Origin: Paenibacillus sp. J2TS4
GTDB taxonomy: Bacteria; Bacillota; Bacilli; Paenibacillales; NBRC-103111
Direction of reading: 5' to 3'
Assembly: GCF_018403245.1 (NCBI RefSeq)
Contig: NZ_BOSH01000007.1
Coordinates: 124,001 to 188,000, forward strand
DNA: 64,000 bases
Notes under the pieces: model-generated
Databases searched by the model: none
What the model saw: the letters and a program-made list of their open reading frames with translations, nothing else
Told to the model about the DNA's origin: nothing
Made by a program: the position numbers and the translations under genes
In this document: piece by piece, positions 1-9,065 of the stretch
Layout: every line of letters starts with the position of its first letter
How positions within the stretch are numbered: position 1 is the first letter of the stretch

Positions 1-22
1 ACCATCCCGCCGCTCCTATTTT

Positions 23-89
23 TTGCACAAATAAGGATACACAGTTCGCTAGAACGCTTGCGGCCATCCCCCTCGCGACTTTTGTGCAA
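23..89. repeat. Short inverted pair TTGCACAAA / TTTGTGCAA
   Basis: The 9-mer TTGCACAAA at 23-31 is repeated in inverted orientation as TTTGTGCAA at 81-89, separated by 49 bases. It lies in gene-free DNA. It resembles in style, not in sequence, the alternating CTGCAATAATACAG motifs near 50.5 kb. Function unknown. Confidence 0.4.
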
Positions 90-140
90 TAATATCAAAT
101 CCCATGCGCGATGTCGGCCCATGTAACGACTCATAGGCGC

Positions 141-225
141 TTCGAAGTAGAGTACCATGTGCGGCTACCATGTGGCGTTCTCATGCGGGCTCCCTTGCGG
201 AACTTCGATGTAGAGTACCATGTGC
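141..225. repeat. 22-bp direct repeat pair
   Basis: A 22-base word, TTCGA followed by A or T and then GTAGAGTACCATGTGC, occurs at 141-162 and again at 204-225, 63 bases apart. The copies differ at one position. No gene overlaps it convincingly. It lies just upstream of the 39-bp array and may be part of the same repeat-rich spacer. Confidence 0.6.
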
Positions 226-234
226 ATCTACCAT

Positions 235-370
235 TATAACGGACATCCGTGACCATTAGCCGTCCCCAAAGGGGCTTTTCGGAAACGTAATGGACACCAG
301 TGACCCTTAGCCGAGAAAATGATGCGAAATGAGGAGAGTTTCTCGGATAAAGGACATTCATGTCCGTCAG
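235..370. repeat. Three diverged units preceding the 39-bp array
   Basis: Segments at 235-262, 287-313 and 345-370 share a skeleton with the array that follows: an A/T-rich start, GGACA or GGTC, a TGACC- or TGTCC-like half, then TTAGCCG or GTCAG. The third contains the inverted repeat GGACAT-TC-ATGTCC. Spacing is 50 to 58 bases rather than 39. I read these as older, decayed copies; the alignment was done by eye. Confidence 0.45.
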
Positions 371-394
371 AATAAAGAAACCGTCTCATTTGGC

Positions 395-629
395 GGATAA
401 TGGTCGGTCATGACCGTTACCGTTTCATTTGACGAACAGTGATCGGTCATGACCGTTACCGTTCATTTTGGCGAACAGTGATCGGTCATGACCGTTACCG
501 TTTCATTTGGCGAATAGTGATCGGTCATGACCGTTACCGTTTCATTTGGCGAATAGTGATCGGTCATGACCGTTACCGTTTCATTTGGCGAATAGTGATC
601 GGTCATGACCGTTACCGTTCATTTTGGCT
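395..629. repeat. Tandem array, six copies of a 39-bp unit with a 12-bp palindrome
   Basis: The word TCGGTCATGACCGTTACCGT starts at 404, 443, 482, 521, 560 and 599 (the first copies vary slightly at the edges), an exact 39-base period. Each unit carries the perfect palindrome CGGTCATGACCG followed by a TTTCATTTGGCGAATAGTGA-like spacer. Because 39 is divisible by 3 the array stays open in one frame, but the resulting 13-residue repeat peptide looks like an artefact. A regular run of identical palindromes suggests a multi-site protein-binding region or a satellite-like repeat. It is not a CRISPR array: there are no unique spacers. Confidence 0.9.
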
Positions 630-1256
630 GTACAACCTTTGGATACTGTACACCGTTGGATTTTTTTCGCACATCTTTTCATCCTATCCTTCGCCATTTC
701 CACTATGAATCGACGGTCTCTCGGAGTTCGTTAGATCGGTCTGTATCCGGTCAAGCACTAACCTTGAGATTTGAGCCTTAATAGAATTGTAGCATAGTTC
801 CATCGATTGCTTCATCGCCCCTGGAAACTAATTCAATCCATTTCCTGATCCTATCGACTGCTTCCAGATTCATATCGAATGTCCTTCACAGAGCGCCTAA
901 GTTCGGAAAAAAACCTGCAGAAGCCTCCTCTCGGAATCGATCTGCAGGTTCTTCGGTTAAAAAGTCAGCATCCCGTTATGTTCACCGGTGTGTTCTTCGC
1001 GGCTTCTTCAGCGGCTGTTCCCGAACGGCTTCTTCGCGATTTCTCCAGAGGCATCACCTACGCCGCCTTTACGCCTTCTTCAGTCAAGTTCTTCGCCATT
1101 CTTCACGGCCCTCCTCAGCTGTTGCTTCGACGGTTTCTTAAGCGCCCTTCAGTAACTACTTCGGAAGCGCCTCAAATTTGCCGTTACCCACGTTTGTTAG
1201 GCCGGAAGCTTCTTGGCTTTTAGAATCCAAGGACAATAGCCAACAGCCTTAGCCCG
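630..1256. other. Gene-free stretch between repeat array and ddh
   Basis: No convincing coding region. A 114-codon plus-strand open frame at 879-1223 has no good ribosome site and an odd composition rich in TTC and CTTC. On the minus strand the same DNA reads as short alanine/glutamate-rich peptides broken by stops, so it may be a decayed gene. No terminator or promoter stood out. Confidence 0.4.
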
Positions 1257-2234
1257 TTACAGTAATTCTTTGCGCAGCTGCTCAGGTGACTTCGGTGACA
1301 GATAGCCGAATGGAATGTCCAACACCGTCCTGGCTCCGGTCTGTCCTTCCTTGGCGAGCTTGTAAGCCGCTCTGGCATAAGCAACGAGCACACTCGCGGT
1401 GAATTCAGGATTGCTTCCCAGCTTCAAGCCGAATTCCATGATTTGAGTGCTGTCTTCCCCGGTCTTCCCGGAACGAAGGACGTGGCCGCCATGCGGCATG
1501 GCCGAATGATTAGCGTCCATTTCCTCATCCGAGATAAAGTGAACGATCGTGTCATAATCGGCGAAATAATTGGGCATCGTTTTAATTTCCTGCTCAATTT
1601 TAGCCTTGTCCGCCCCTTCCTCCGCTACGATGAAGCATTCCCGGATATGCTTGTCTCTGGTCGTCAGGTCGGGATTCTTCCCTTCGCGGACTTGGGATAC
1701 AGCGGCCTCGCTTGGAATGGTATATTGAACTCCCCTCTTCACTCCGGCCACCCGGCGAATCGCATCGGAATGGCCTTGGCTGACCCCTTTACCCCAGAAG
1801 GTGTACTGATTACCCTCAGGGAGGATCGCTTCACCCAGCAATCGGTTCAACGAGAACAGCCCCGGGTCCCAGCCAGTCGAAATAACGCTGATATGCCCGG
1901 CCTGCTTGGCCACAGCATCGATCTGGGCGTAATATTCCGGAATGCGGGCATGCGTGTCGAAGCTGTCCACCGTACTGAACATAGCGGCCAATTCCGGCCC
2001 CTGCTTCGGCAAATCCGTGGCCGAGCCACCGCATAGAATCATTACATCAATCTTATCTTGGTAAGCCTCTGCTTCCGAAATATGCACGAGCTTGGAGCCA
2101 GCCGTAACGTCCTCCGGTTGTCTCCTCGTGAATATCGCTTCCAGCTCGAAATCCGGGTTTTGTCTCAGAGCCAATTCCACGCCCCTCCCGAGATTCCCAT
2201 AGCCTACAATACCGACCGTTATTTTTCCGTTCAT
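1257..2234 (-). CDS. ddh: meso-diaminopimelate D-dehydrogenase
   Basis: Predicted NADP-dependent enzyme that converts L-tetrahydrodipicolinate directly to meso-diaminopimelate, a one-step branch of lysine and peptidoglycan precursor synthesis in the cytoplasm. The 325 residues match the usual family length (about 320-330). An N-terminal Rossmann motif GYGNLGRG is at residues 11-18, followed by the family-typical CGGSATD and STGWDPGLFS segments and a C-terminal HGGHVLRSG segment. ATG start with a GAGGGAG ribosome site just upstream. It stands alone, with no lysine-pathway neighbour. The assignment is firm from overall sequence character. Confidence 0.93.
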   Translation of the reverse strand: MNGKITVGIVGYGNLGRGVELALRQNPDFELEAIFTRRQPEDVTAGSKLVHISEAEAYQDKIDVMILCGGSATDLPKQGPELAAMFSTVDSFDTHARIPEYYAQIDAVAKQAGHISVISTGWDPGLFSLNRLLGEAILPEGNQYTFWGKGVSQGHSDAIRRVAGVKRGVQYTIPSEAAVSQVREGKNPDLTTRDKHIRECFIVAEEGADKAKIEQEIKTMPNYFADYDTIVHFISDEEMDANHSAMPHGGHVLRSGKTGEDSTQIMEFGLKLGSNPEFTASVLVAYARAAYKLAKEGQTGARTVLDIPFGYLSPKSPEQLRKELL

Positions 2235-2477
2235 GAATCTCCCTCATTTCTGGCTAGCCAAAGTCTCATACTCCATCGAAGTATGTCTATACTCTGACCA
2301 TTATAGCAATAAAATAAATGTCTAAACAACGAATAGCACAATAGAAATCTTTTATATCTGTCGGAAAACATTTTTATTCCTTGGAGTTTGATTCATTCCG
2401 CGCATTCACTCCTATCTTTCGAACAAGCGATTGTCTAACCGCTTGATGATGCCTTTCATCTTTGACTCCATATAGAA

Positions 2478-2494
2478 AGGGGATGAGCTCCCCT
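2478..2494 (-). terminator. Possible terminator after the response regulator
   Basis: On the minus strand AGGGGA / TCCCCT form a short stem with a GCTCA loop, followed by TTTCTAT, about 20 bases past the end of the regulator gene. The T-run is weak. The rest of 2235-2512 holds the ddh leader and an A/T-rich spacer with nothing else recognised. Confidence 0.4.
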
Positions 2495-2512
2495 CCCCCG
2501 GCCGATGCTTAA

Positions 2513-4216
2513 TCACCCTTCTCCTCTGTGTATCTGCCTGAACGAAGGTGATTTCGCGCAACGATCCCGGAATTCCTGGGGAGTACAGCTCATTTCCTTT
2601 TTAAATACTTTAGAGAAGTAATAGGACGTTTCGAAGCCAACTCTCGCGGCGACCTCATGAATCCTCAATCTATCGTCAGCCAACAGCTCTTTGGCCTTGC
2701 CGATTCGGATTTCCTTAATATAATCCGATAGCCGCCGTCCTGTCGCTTGCTTGTATATTCTGGACAAGTATGCCGGATGAAGACCTACCTGATCCGCAAG
2801 GCAATCCAGCGACAGAGCCTGATTTAAATGCTGCTCAATGTATCGGTTGATGATGGCAATCATCCTGCCCGTTCGATCTTTCTGATCGTTCCTTCTTATT
2901 GAGAATAAGTGCTCGGACAACCTGTAAAAATACAACTCTGCCTCTTCCCAAGACCGGAATGCCGCTTGTCCAAGCAACGGATTGAGGTCGATTCCCGGGG
3001 ACATGACTGGAAGGAGTTCGGATTGATTGATATAGGACAGATATACCGATGTAAGCGCGAACTGAATTTCAACGCGATAAGAATGAAGCTCGGGGGCAGC
3101 GACAAGACGGCGGGTAAATGCTGCGGCTTCTCTATATATTTCAAAAAATTCTTCTTTTTGCCCACTCTCCAAATGATCTTGCAGCTTTTTAATTTTCCTT
3201 AGGATCATTACACTTTCCTGTTTGATTTGATCCTCCCCGATCTCGGAGTTTCCTACATGTACACAGGCGTAATTTTCCTGCAAGATGATTTCCCCGCCAA
3301 TTCCGAATCCCTGCCATAGCAGCTGCTGCAGCTTTAAATATTGAATCGGAATTTCAGTCCAGTTGCACGGCGATTGGCTAACAGCCAAGGAAACCGGGAT
3401 CTTGATCAATTGTTCATAGGCGGCTTGAATGTCCGACATCATTCCGATAACGAAGGTCAGACATTCTTCCCAATCCTCTTCGGGGTCCTCTCCCAAGAAA
3501 CCCGGCTGGATAAACCAAACCAAATTACAATATTGATGAGAGAAAAAAATATGCCGGGTCTTCGATAAATACTCGGTGGCGATATTATCAAGTGCGAAAG
3601 TTAACAAAGATTTGTCCGACGGTTCGATCTTATCGGGCCAACGGTCAATGCGGCCGGCAACCAGCAGCACTCCGGCAGCCGCATCCAGCGGCATTGCAAG
3701 TTCATTGAATCTCTCCGCCGTAATCTGATTGGCAGCAAGTTCTCCTTGAAGCAAGCCCCACAAATATTCCTTTTGAAGCGCAGGCCTGGCTTCCTTCAGT
3801 TGCAGTTCCGCACGGCGCATATACTGCTCGATCGCCACATCATTCTGCAAACTACGAATGGCTTTATCAATAGAGGCGATAATCGCGTCATCATCGTCGA
3901 TTTTGAGAATATAATCCACAGCCCCGTTTCGCATGGCGGTCTGAATATAATCGAAATCGTTATATCCGGTCAGAAAAATCACCTTACAGCGCGGCCACTG
4001 CTTACATATTCGGGCCTGAAGCTCCAAACCGCTCATTCCCGGCATATGGATGTCCGTCAGCACGATATCAATTTTCGTTGCCACAATCGTTTGCAAAGCT
4101 TCTGCAGCCGAATAAGCACGGTATACCTCCCAATCGACCTTATCCCATTCCCGCAGCTGTTCATAGAGCATATTGACGATCTTAGGTTCATCATCCACGA
4201 TCAAAATATTATACAT
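2513..4216 (-). CDS. YesN-type response regulator, AraC-family output
   Basis: Cytoplasmic DNA-binding response regulator of 567 residues. The receiver domain covers residues 1-120, with acidic pair D8-D9, phospho-acceptor D55 in LTDIHMPGMSG and the conserved lysine in DYILK near 107. A long middle region of unassigned fold follows, then two AraC-type helix-turn-helix units in the last 100 residues (LADQVGLHPAYLSRIYKQ and VAARVGFETSYYFSKVFKK). It starts 9 bases after the kinase stop with GGAGG overlapping that stop, so the two are translationally linked. It probably activates the adjacent transporter and rhamnosidase genes in response to an external sugar; that target is inferred from context. 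Confidence 0.92.
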   Translation of the reverse strand: MYNILIVDDEPKIVNMLYEQLREWDKVDWEVYRAYSAAEALQTIVATKIDIVLTDIHMPGMSGLELQARICKQWPRCKVIFLTGYNDFDYIQTAMRNGAVDYILKIDDDDAIIASIDKAIRSLQNDVAIEQYMRRAELQLKEARPALQKEYLWGLLQGELAANQITAERFNELAMPLDAAAGVLLVAGRIDRWPDKIEPSDKSLLTFALDNIATEYLSKTRHIFFSHQYCNLVWFIQPGFLGEDPEEDWEECLTFVIGMMSDIQAAYEQLIKIPVSLAVSQSPCNWTEIPIQYLKLQQLLWQGFGIGGEIILQENYACVHVGNSEIGEDQIKQESVMILRKIKKLQDHLESGQKEEFFEIYREAAAFTRRLVAAPELHSYRVEIQFALTSVYLSYINQSELLPVMSPGIDLNPLLGQAAFRSWEEAELYFYRLSEHLFSIRRNDQKDRTGRMIAIINRYIEQHLNQALSLDCLADQVGLHPAYLSRIYKQATGRRLSDYIKEIRIGKAKELLADDRLRIHEVAARVGFETSYYFSKVFKKEMSCTPQEFRDRCAKSPSFRQIHRGEG

Positions 4217-4225
4217 TAGCTCCTC

Positions 4226-5965
4226 CTATTTGATGGGAAGGCAGATTTCCACCTTGAATCCTCCTGCCGCCGTTCGGCTCAGCCTTAAACCGCTAGCCGG
4301 TCCGTAGCGCAGTTTCAACCTGCGGTGTACATTGACCAACCCGGTCGTTTCCATATCACCATCCAACTGATCAAGCTTTCGCAGTAATTGCAGGAATTCC
4401 GCCTCCTGCATTCCTTCCCCGTTATCCTCCACGGCAATAATCAACTGCTCCCCCGATTTCATAAAAGTCACCCGCAGAAGCCCGTCCTTGACTTTATTTT
4501 TAAGACCGTGCTCATACACGTTCTCTACGATCGGCTGCAGGATGAGTCGCGGGATCGAAATCATCTCGAACTCCTTCGGAAGCTCGCTGTATTCTACCCG
4601 AATTCTGTCTTCAAACCGAAAAGTCTGAATTTGCACGTATGTCCTGGCGAAGCTCACCTCCTCTTTCAGAGGAACCTCTTCCATATTCGTTCGGGTTACA
4701 TAGCGGAAATAGGAACCTAGATAATTGGAAAGTTTAGTAATGCTCTCGTAATTTTCATATTTGGCCATGCGGGACAAAATAAAGAAACTGTTATACAGAA
4801 AATGCGGACTGATTTGCGATTGAAGTTGGCGCAGCTCGGATAAATTCGCCCGATATTTCTGCTCATACACTTCGTGGATCAGCTCATTGATTCTTTTCAC
4901 CATCGTATTGAATTGTTTATATAAATAGGAGAATTCATCGGAGCGATCCTCCCGGATTGTAACGACCAAGTTCCCATCCTCGACCCGATGGAACGCCCGG
5001 ACCAATCTTTTCATCGGCAGATGAACCTGGCGGAAGATCCAGAACGAGAAGACGGCAACGACCAGCAAGGAAATCCCCGACAGCATCCAGAACCATAACC
5101 GGTATCTTGCTTGCGAGCCCAGCATTTCCTCTTCGGGTATATGCATGAAAAGAGCGATGCCTAACGAAGGCGAATAATCGAAAGAAACCCAGTTCCGCTT
5201 CCCGTCAATTTCGACGATATCGAAGTCGCCCGCCGACTGTACCCCACTATGCGACGATAGAAGCTTCAGCATCACTTGCTGTGTATCCTTGTCATCCTCG
5301 CTTGCAATGGCCCACTCCCCTTGCTGCCCGATAATCATGGCGCCTCCGCTGCTCCCGATCTTCATTCGTTCGAGGACTTCCGCAATCTCGGTCTGCGATA
5401 TTTCCGCGCTTAGGAGAAAGACCGGCTCCTCTTTATTGATTAAGGCCAGATCGGAATACGGGAAGCTGACAAACAGACGCCCGTCCCAGAAAACAAACGG
5501 ATTCCGCGGCCTGCTGCTTACCGCCTTCAGTGCTTTGAATTTATCGTGAGGCATCTTTTCGTAGAACGACACGGCGGTGATGATCCGGTCCTCTTTCGGG
5601 AGAAATACGTCGGCATCCGCAATATATACGCTTGAATTCATCATAGCTTTTAATCTCGAATTGATCGTATAGACCGTATCCCGATACTCAATATCCCCCA
5701 TGATGGCGGCGGCCGTACTCAGCATGCGAAGCTCCCTGTCATTGACGAACGCCTTCTGCATATGAATGATCCGGTTAAATTCGTTCTCAAGCAGCCGAAT
5801 GTAGAAATTAACTCTGGATTGCATCGAATTTTTGACTTCCTTCCGGATGGTTTTTTCACCATACTCGTTCATTGTCAAGCTGATCACATATATCGGAACG
5901 ATAACAATGAGAAAAGCCAAAAAAAGCTTCGAATAAAGGCTCGTTAGTTTTACGTGCAAATTCAT
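4226..5965 (-). CDS. YesM-type sensor histidine kinase
   Basis: Membrane sensor of 579 residues. TM1 is about 13-32, then an extracellular sensing region to about 288, TM2 about 290-312, a HAMP linker about 313-365, and a His_kinase core with the phospho-acceptor at H388 in SQISPHFLYNS. The C-terminal ATPase region has the N-box PIVENVYEHG and G-box EDNGEGM. Start ATG with GGGGGGAG seven bases upstream. It pairs with the regulator at 2513-4216 and lies downstream of the sugar transporter and rhamnosidase genes. A terminator-like hairpin separates it from the enzyme gene, so it may be expressed at a lower level or from its own promoter. Confidence 0.93.
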   Translation of the reverse strand: MNLHVKLTSLYSKLFLAFLIVIVPIYVISLTMNEYGEKTIRKEVKNSMQSRVNFYIRLLENEFNRIIHMQKAFVNDRELRMLSTAAAIMGDIEYRDTVYTINSRLKAMMNSSVYIADADVFLPKEDRIITAVSFYEKMPHDKFKALKAVSSRPRNPFVFWDGRLFVSFPYSDLALINKEEPVFLLSAEISQTEIAEVLERMKIGSSGGAMIIGQQGEWAIASEDDKDTQQVMLKLLSSHSGVQSAGDFDIVEIDGKRNWVSFDYSPSLGIALFMHIPEEEMLGSQARYRLWFWMLSGISLLVVAVFSFWIFRQVHLPMKRLVRAFHRVEDGNLVVTIREDRSDEFSYLYKQFNTMVKRINELIHEVYEQKYRANLSELRQLQSQISPHFLYNSFFILSRMAKYENYESITKLSNYLGSYFRYVTRTNMEEVPLKEEVSFARTYVQIQTFRFEDRIRVEYSELPKEFEMISIPRLILQPIVENVYEHGLKNKVKDGLLRVTFMKSGEQLIIAVEDNGEGMQEAEFLQLLRKLDQLDGDMETTGLVNVHRRLKLRYGPASGLRLSRTAAGGFKVEICLPIK

Positions 5966-6001
5966 CTGCTCCCCCCTTTTTTAAAGCATTCTACAGAAAA
6001 G

Positions 6002-6032
6002 AGGAACGCCCTTTTTTTTCAAGGACATTCCT
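6002..6032 (-). terminator. Intra-operon terminator/attenuator before the kinase gene
   Basis: On the minus strand AGGAATGTCC and GGGCGTTCCT pair over 10 positions (two G-U pairs) around an A-rich loop, followed by CTTTTCTG. It lies in the 88-base gap between the rhamnosidase stop and the kinase start, so it should reduce read-through from the metabolic genes into the regulatory genes. Confidence 0.55.
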
Positions 6033-6042
6033 TTAAGGTGGC

Positions 6043-6064
6043 GCCGTTTCTTTTTAGAAACGGC
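6043..6064 (-). other. Perfect hairpin spanning the rhamnosidase stop codon
   Basis: GCCGTTTC (6043-6050) and GAAACGGC (6057-6064) form a perfect 8-bp stem with a 6-base loop. The stop codon of the rhamnosidase lies inside it. It could protect the 3' end of the upstream mRNA against exonucleases or act together with the next hairpin. Confidence 0.6.
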
Positions 6065-9035
6065 AAATATTGATCGTTCCATCTATCCCTTCCGGTAAAC
6101 TTACCTCGGCTTCGACATGATCAGGCAACCATAGTTGAAGCTGCAGGAGCCCTTCGCGATCCATCCCCCAGGCGACGTCGATTCGTCCTTCCCCAGGCAG
6201 CGGCACACTCCCCCGCGCCCATGTCAAGCCGCATATTTGCGGCTGTACTTTTATTTTTCGCCAGCCGGTTTTCGCGTATTGCACCCCGAGCACGTGGGCT
6301 CCCAGGAAATACCCGGGAGCAGCGGACCAGGCGTGACAATGGCTCCGCGTCAGATTCTCGGGATCTATTCGTCCCCCCTTCAATTTGGGGTACATCTCCC
6401 AGCAGGTCGTTGCGCCGTATTCGAGCATTTGGCCGAATTGCTTACGGATATCATCGACCATTTCGGAATACCGTCCGGCTTGGACCAGCGCTTCATAATA
6501 GAAGAAGGACATGAACGGACTGCCGATCGGAACGAAATCTTCGGGTGGTGAAGTCAAATATTGCAGCAGTTTCTCCTTCCGCTCGCCCTTCGGTATATTG
6601 CACACGATCGATACGACCTGTGTTTGCATGCTGTAGATCGGGGAAATCCGCCCGTCCGAATGAATACAGTCCAGATAGGCCTGCTTCTCCTCCGACCAGA
6701 GATGCCTGTCGATGGCAGCCGCAAGCTGGTCCTCCGCATCCCGAAAAAATTCCGCCCTGCCTTCATCCCCCGCCAATCGGCCGAGAACTGCAGCACTGCG
6801 CAGTGCTTTGACCAAGAACATGTTTTGATGGGTGACGATGCCTTCCCGCGGTGAATCGATCGGGGCCCAATCGAGAAAGTTCCATGCGTCCATCGAAAGC
6901 AGCCCGCGCGAATCCAACAGCTTCAAGTAATGATCGAGCGTAAAAGCGACATGTGGCCACAGGCGGGCCGCGAAGGCAGTATCCCCGGTTCGTTCATAAT
7001 ACTCCTCACAAGCGTTCACCCATAAGAAAGTCCAATTCGGAATAACACTGCTCCAACCGCTCGGCACCTGGTCGGAATATAAAGGGGTCTGGCTTCTCGA
7101 TCCCGGCACCAGTTCGAGACACCGCTTCACCATTTCTTCTCCGCCGAACAAATAATAGCTAATAAGAGCTTCATTACGGGCGTCGCCAACCCAGAACGTC
7201 TGCTCGTAAGCCGGACAATCGACGAACGTATCTTCCATACACAACCGGGTCGTCCGTTGACTGATCCGCCAAATCTCGTTAAGCAGCGGATCCGAACTGT
7301 GAAACTGGCCAACTTCCGCAATCGGATAATGGCTTTGCACCTGTTGAATTCCGTACAGCTTGACCGGCTTCCGCGCTCCCCGAACGGTTATCATGACATA
7401 CCTGAATCCGCGTTTGATAGGTGAAGAATGCTCCTGATACCCTTCACGACAAATGTATCGCAATGTGTTCTCCAAGTAGTTCGTATCCTGAACCCAGCCA
7501 TCGCGCATATGCTCGAAACCGTGAAAGTCGAGAATAACTCCTTCCTCCGCCTCCACTTGAAAGGTCAAGTAGCCGGCCACCTGACGTCCGAAATCGACAA
7601 TGATTTCCGTGTCCTCACGAGGATAGACCGGAATCGGTCCAGGCATAAAGTTCGCGGCCACAGCTTGCTGAAGGGAAGCGGGAACCGGGAGCATCCGGGA
7701 TTCCTTCTTCCAGGTCGAAAGGACGGCTACGGATTCTTTGCTTACAAACTTATTCGGGATCGGGCGTATCCATTGCATCCAAGCGGCAAGCTCTTCTTTG
7801 GCGCCAATTTTCCCGACCGCAATAAAAGACGAGATGACCTCCCTCGCAGCATCGTTATCCGGAGTGGCGGAGTCGAATCGGGCACAGGCATCAATGATTT
7901 GTTGTTTCGCCCGATCTTCCCCGCTAAACTGGTGATCAATGTATTCATAGCTTATAAACGGGCCGATAGAGATAAACGGAGACAGATCATCATCTGTTGC
8001 TGTGGCAACCTCCAGCGGCGAATGCAATTCAAACGGTTCTTCACAGTCTATCCCCATAAACAGGCCTCTGCCGTGATCGTTGCCGGCCAATATAATCATG
8101 ATTAGATTGTCCCCGGCTTTCAATTCGGTCTCCAAATATTTTTGCGACCGTACGGCGGTCATGTCAGATTTCGAATAATGGACACCATTTACAATTACTC
8201 CTTGGAAGTGCGGCGTCGCATAGGTAAAGCCGATAACCGCTTTCGCCTCTCCGGCGGTCCGAATGACCGTGGCAATGAACCCTGCATAAGGATAAGCGTT
8301 GGCATCATCTTCGCTGCCCGGTATCATCTGGTTACGCAGTTCTATGTTAGCGGACCATGGAATGGGGACGACCTTGCTTAACGATTCCACACGGGAAGGA
8401 TAGACGACCTCTTCCGTTAGCGGAGGAATCGACCGCGGCACCAGCCGATCCCATGGAGCCATCCCTGCTTCTCCTATAACTCGGGCTTGCTCCCAGCCCG
8501 TATCGTTGAAACTTGTCCCCATCCATTCCTCGTCCCATAACCGGGCATCTATCCGCTCGGCAAACGCGTTCTGACTCGACATTCTCTGTGCCTGTCCATC
8601 CTGACCCCAATGACGGGAAGTTTTCCAAGTTCCATCCGTTAGGATCCGCTGGATCGATTCTCCTTCTTTCACAAGATCAAGCTGAGCAAGCAGCCCTCCG
8701 CGCCCCCGAATGTAATAAAAAGTCGATACGCCGAAGTGCTGCACCAGTACGGCTATCGTATTGGGTAGACCGGGCTTAAGCAAATGGCCGACCGTATAAG
8801 TGTCATACGACTGCTCTTCCGGCCAGCTTCTGTTCGGCCCTCTGCCTACCCGCTTGCCGTTAATGTAAAGAACATATCTCGAATCCGCTGTAATCGAGAC
8901 CGTTCCCGTATCCCACCCTTCCGCTGGGACGATAAACGTATTGCGGAAACAGCGCCACTCGTTGCGCGGACTATCTTGTAAACCTCCCCAAATCCATTTG
9001 GCTTTCCAATCCATTGCGATATGACTTAACACCAT
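6054..9035 (-). CDS. alpha-L-rhamnosidase-like glycoside hydrolase (GH78 type)
   Basis: Predicted 993-residue cytoplasmic enzyme that removes terminal alpha-L-rhamnose from oligosaccharides or plant glycosides. The N-terminal half is beta-sandwich-like (WIWGG, SADSRYVLYINGKRVGRGP-type lectin motifs) and has no signal peptide. The (alpha/alpha)6 catalytic region starts near residue 570 with FVDCPAYEQTFWVGDAR, the segment in which GH78 enzymes carry acidic catalytic residues, and continues through AWNFLDWAP and HCHAWSAAPGYFL. Start ATG with AAAGGGG six bases upstream; the second methionine (residue 8) is an alternative. It sits between the sugar permeases and the two-component genes. Substrate specificity is by family resemblance only; other GH78-like activities are possible. 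Confidence 0.85.
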   Translation of the reverse strand: MVLSHIAMDWKAKWIWGGLQDSPRNEWRCFRNTFIVPAEGWDTGTVSITADSRYVLYINGKRVGRGPNRSWPEEQSYDTYTVGHLLKPGLPNTIAVLVQHFGVSTFYYIRGRGGLLAQLDLVKEGESIQRILTDGTWKTSRHWGQDGQAQRMSSQNAFAERIDARLWDEEWMGTSFNDTGWEQARVIGEAGMAPWDRLVPRSIPPLTEEVVYPSRVESLSKVVPIPWSANIELRNQMIPGSEDDANAYPYAGFIATVIRTAGEAKAVIGFTYATPHFQGVIVNGVHYSKSDMTAVRSQKYLETELKAGDNLIMIILAGNDHGRGLFMGIDCEEPFELHSPLEVATATDDDLSPFISIGPFISYEYIDHQFSGEDRAKQQIIDACARFDSATPDNDAAREVISSFIAVGKIGAKEELAAWMQWIRPIPNKFVSKESVAVLSTWKKESRMLPVPASLQQAVAANFMPGPIPVYPREDTEIIVDFGRQVAGYLTFQVEAEEGVILDFHGFEHMRDGWVQDTNYLENTLRYICREGYQEHSSPIKRGFRYVMITVRGARKPVKLYGIQQVQSHYPIAEVGQFHSSDPLLNEIWRISQRTTRLCMEDTFVDCPAYEQTFWVGDARNEALISYYLFGGEEMVKRCLELVPGSRSQTPLYSDQVPSGWSSVIPNWTFLWVNACEEYYERTGDTAFAARLWPHVAFTLDHYLKLLDSRGLLSMDAWNFLDWAPIDSPREGIVTHQNMFLVKALRSAAVLGRLAGDEGRAEFFRDAEDQLAAAIDRHLWSEEKQAYLDCIHSDGRISPIYSMQTQVVSIVCNIPKGERKEKLLQYLTSPPEDFVPIGSPFMSFFYYEALVQAGRYSEMVDDIRKQFGQMLEYGATTCWEMYPKLKGGRIDPENLTRSHCHAWSAAPGYFLGAHVLGVQYAKTGWRKIKVQPQICGLTWARGSVPLPGEGRIDVAWGMDREGLLQLQLWLPDHVEAEVSLPEGIDGTINICRF

Positions 9036-9065
9036 TCATCGCCCCTTTAATATTTTTATCCATGT

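Noticed and set aside
395..629. CRISPR array
   Set aside because: Units are identical end to end with no variable spacers, and no cas gene is present.
439..708. 89-codon ORF across the 39-bp array
   Set aside because: It is open only because the repeat unit is a multiple of three. No ribosome site, and the product is a 13-residue repeat with no family character.
879..1223. 114-codon plus-strand ORF
   Set aside because: No ribosome site, odd TTC-rich composition, no recognisable motif.
7428..8105. 225-codon plus-strand ORF inside the rhamnosidase gene
   Set aside because: Shadow frame of a well-supported gene, with no ribosome site or family motif.
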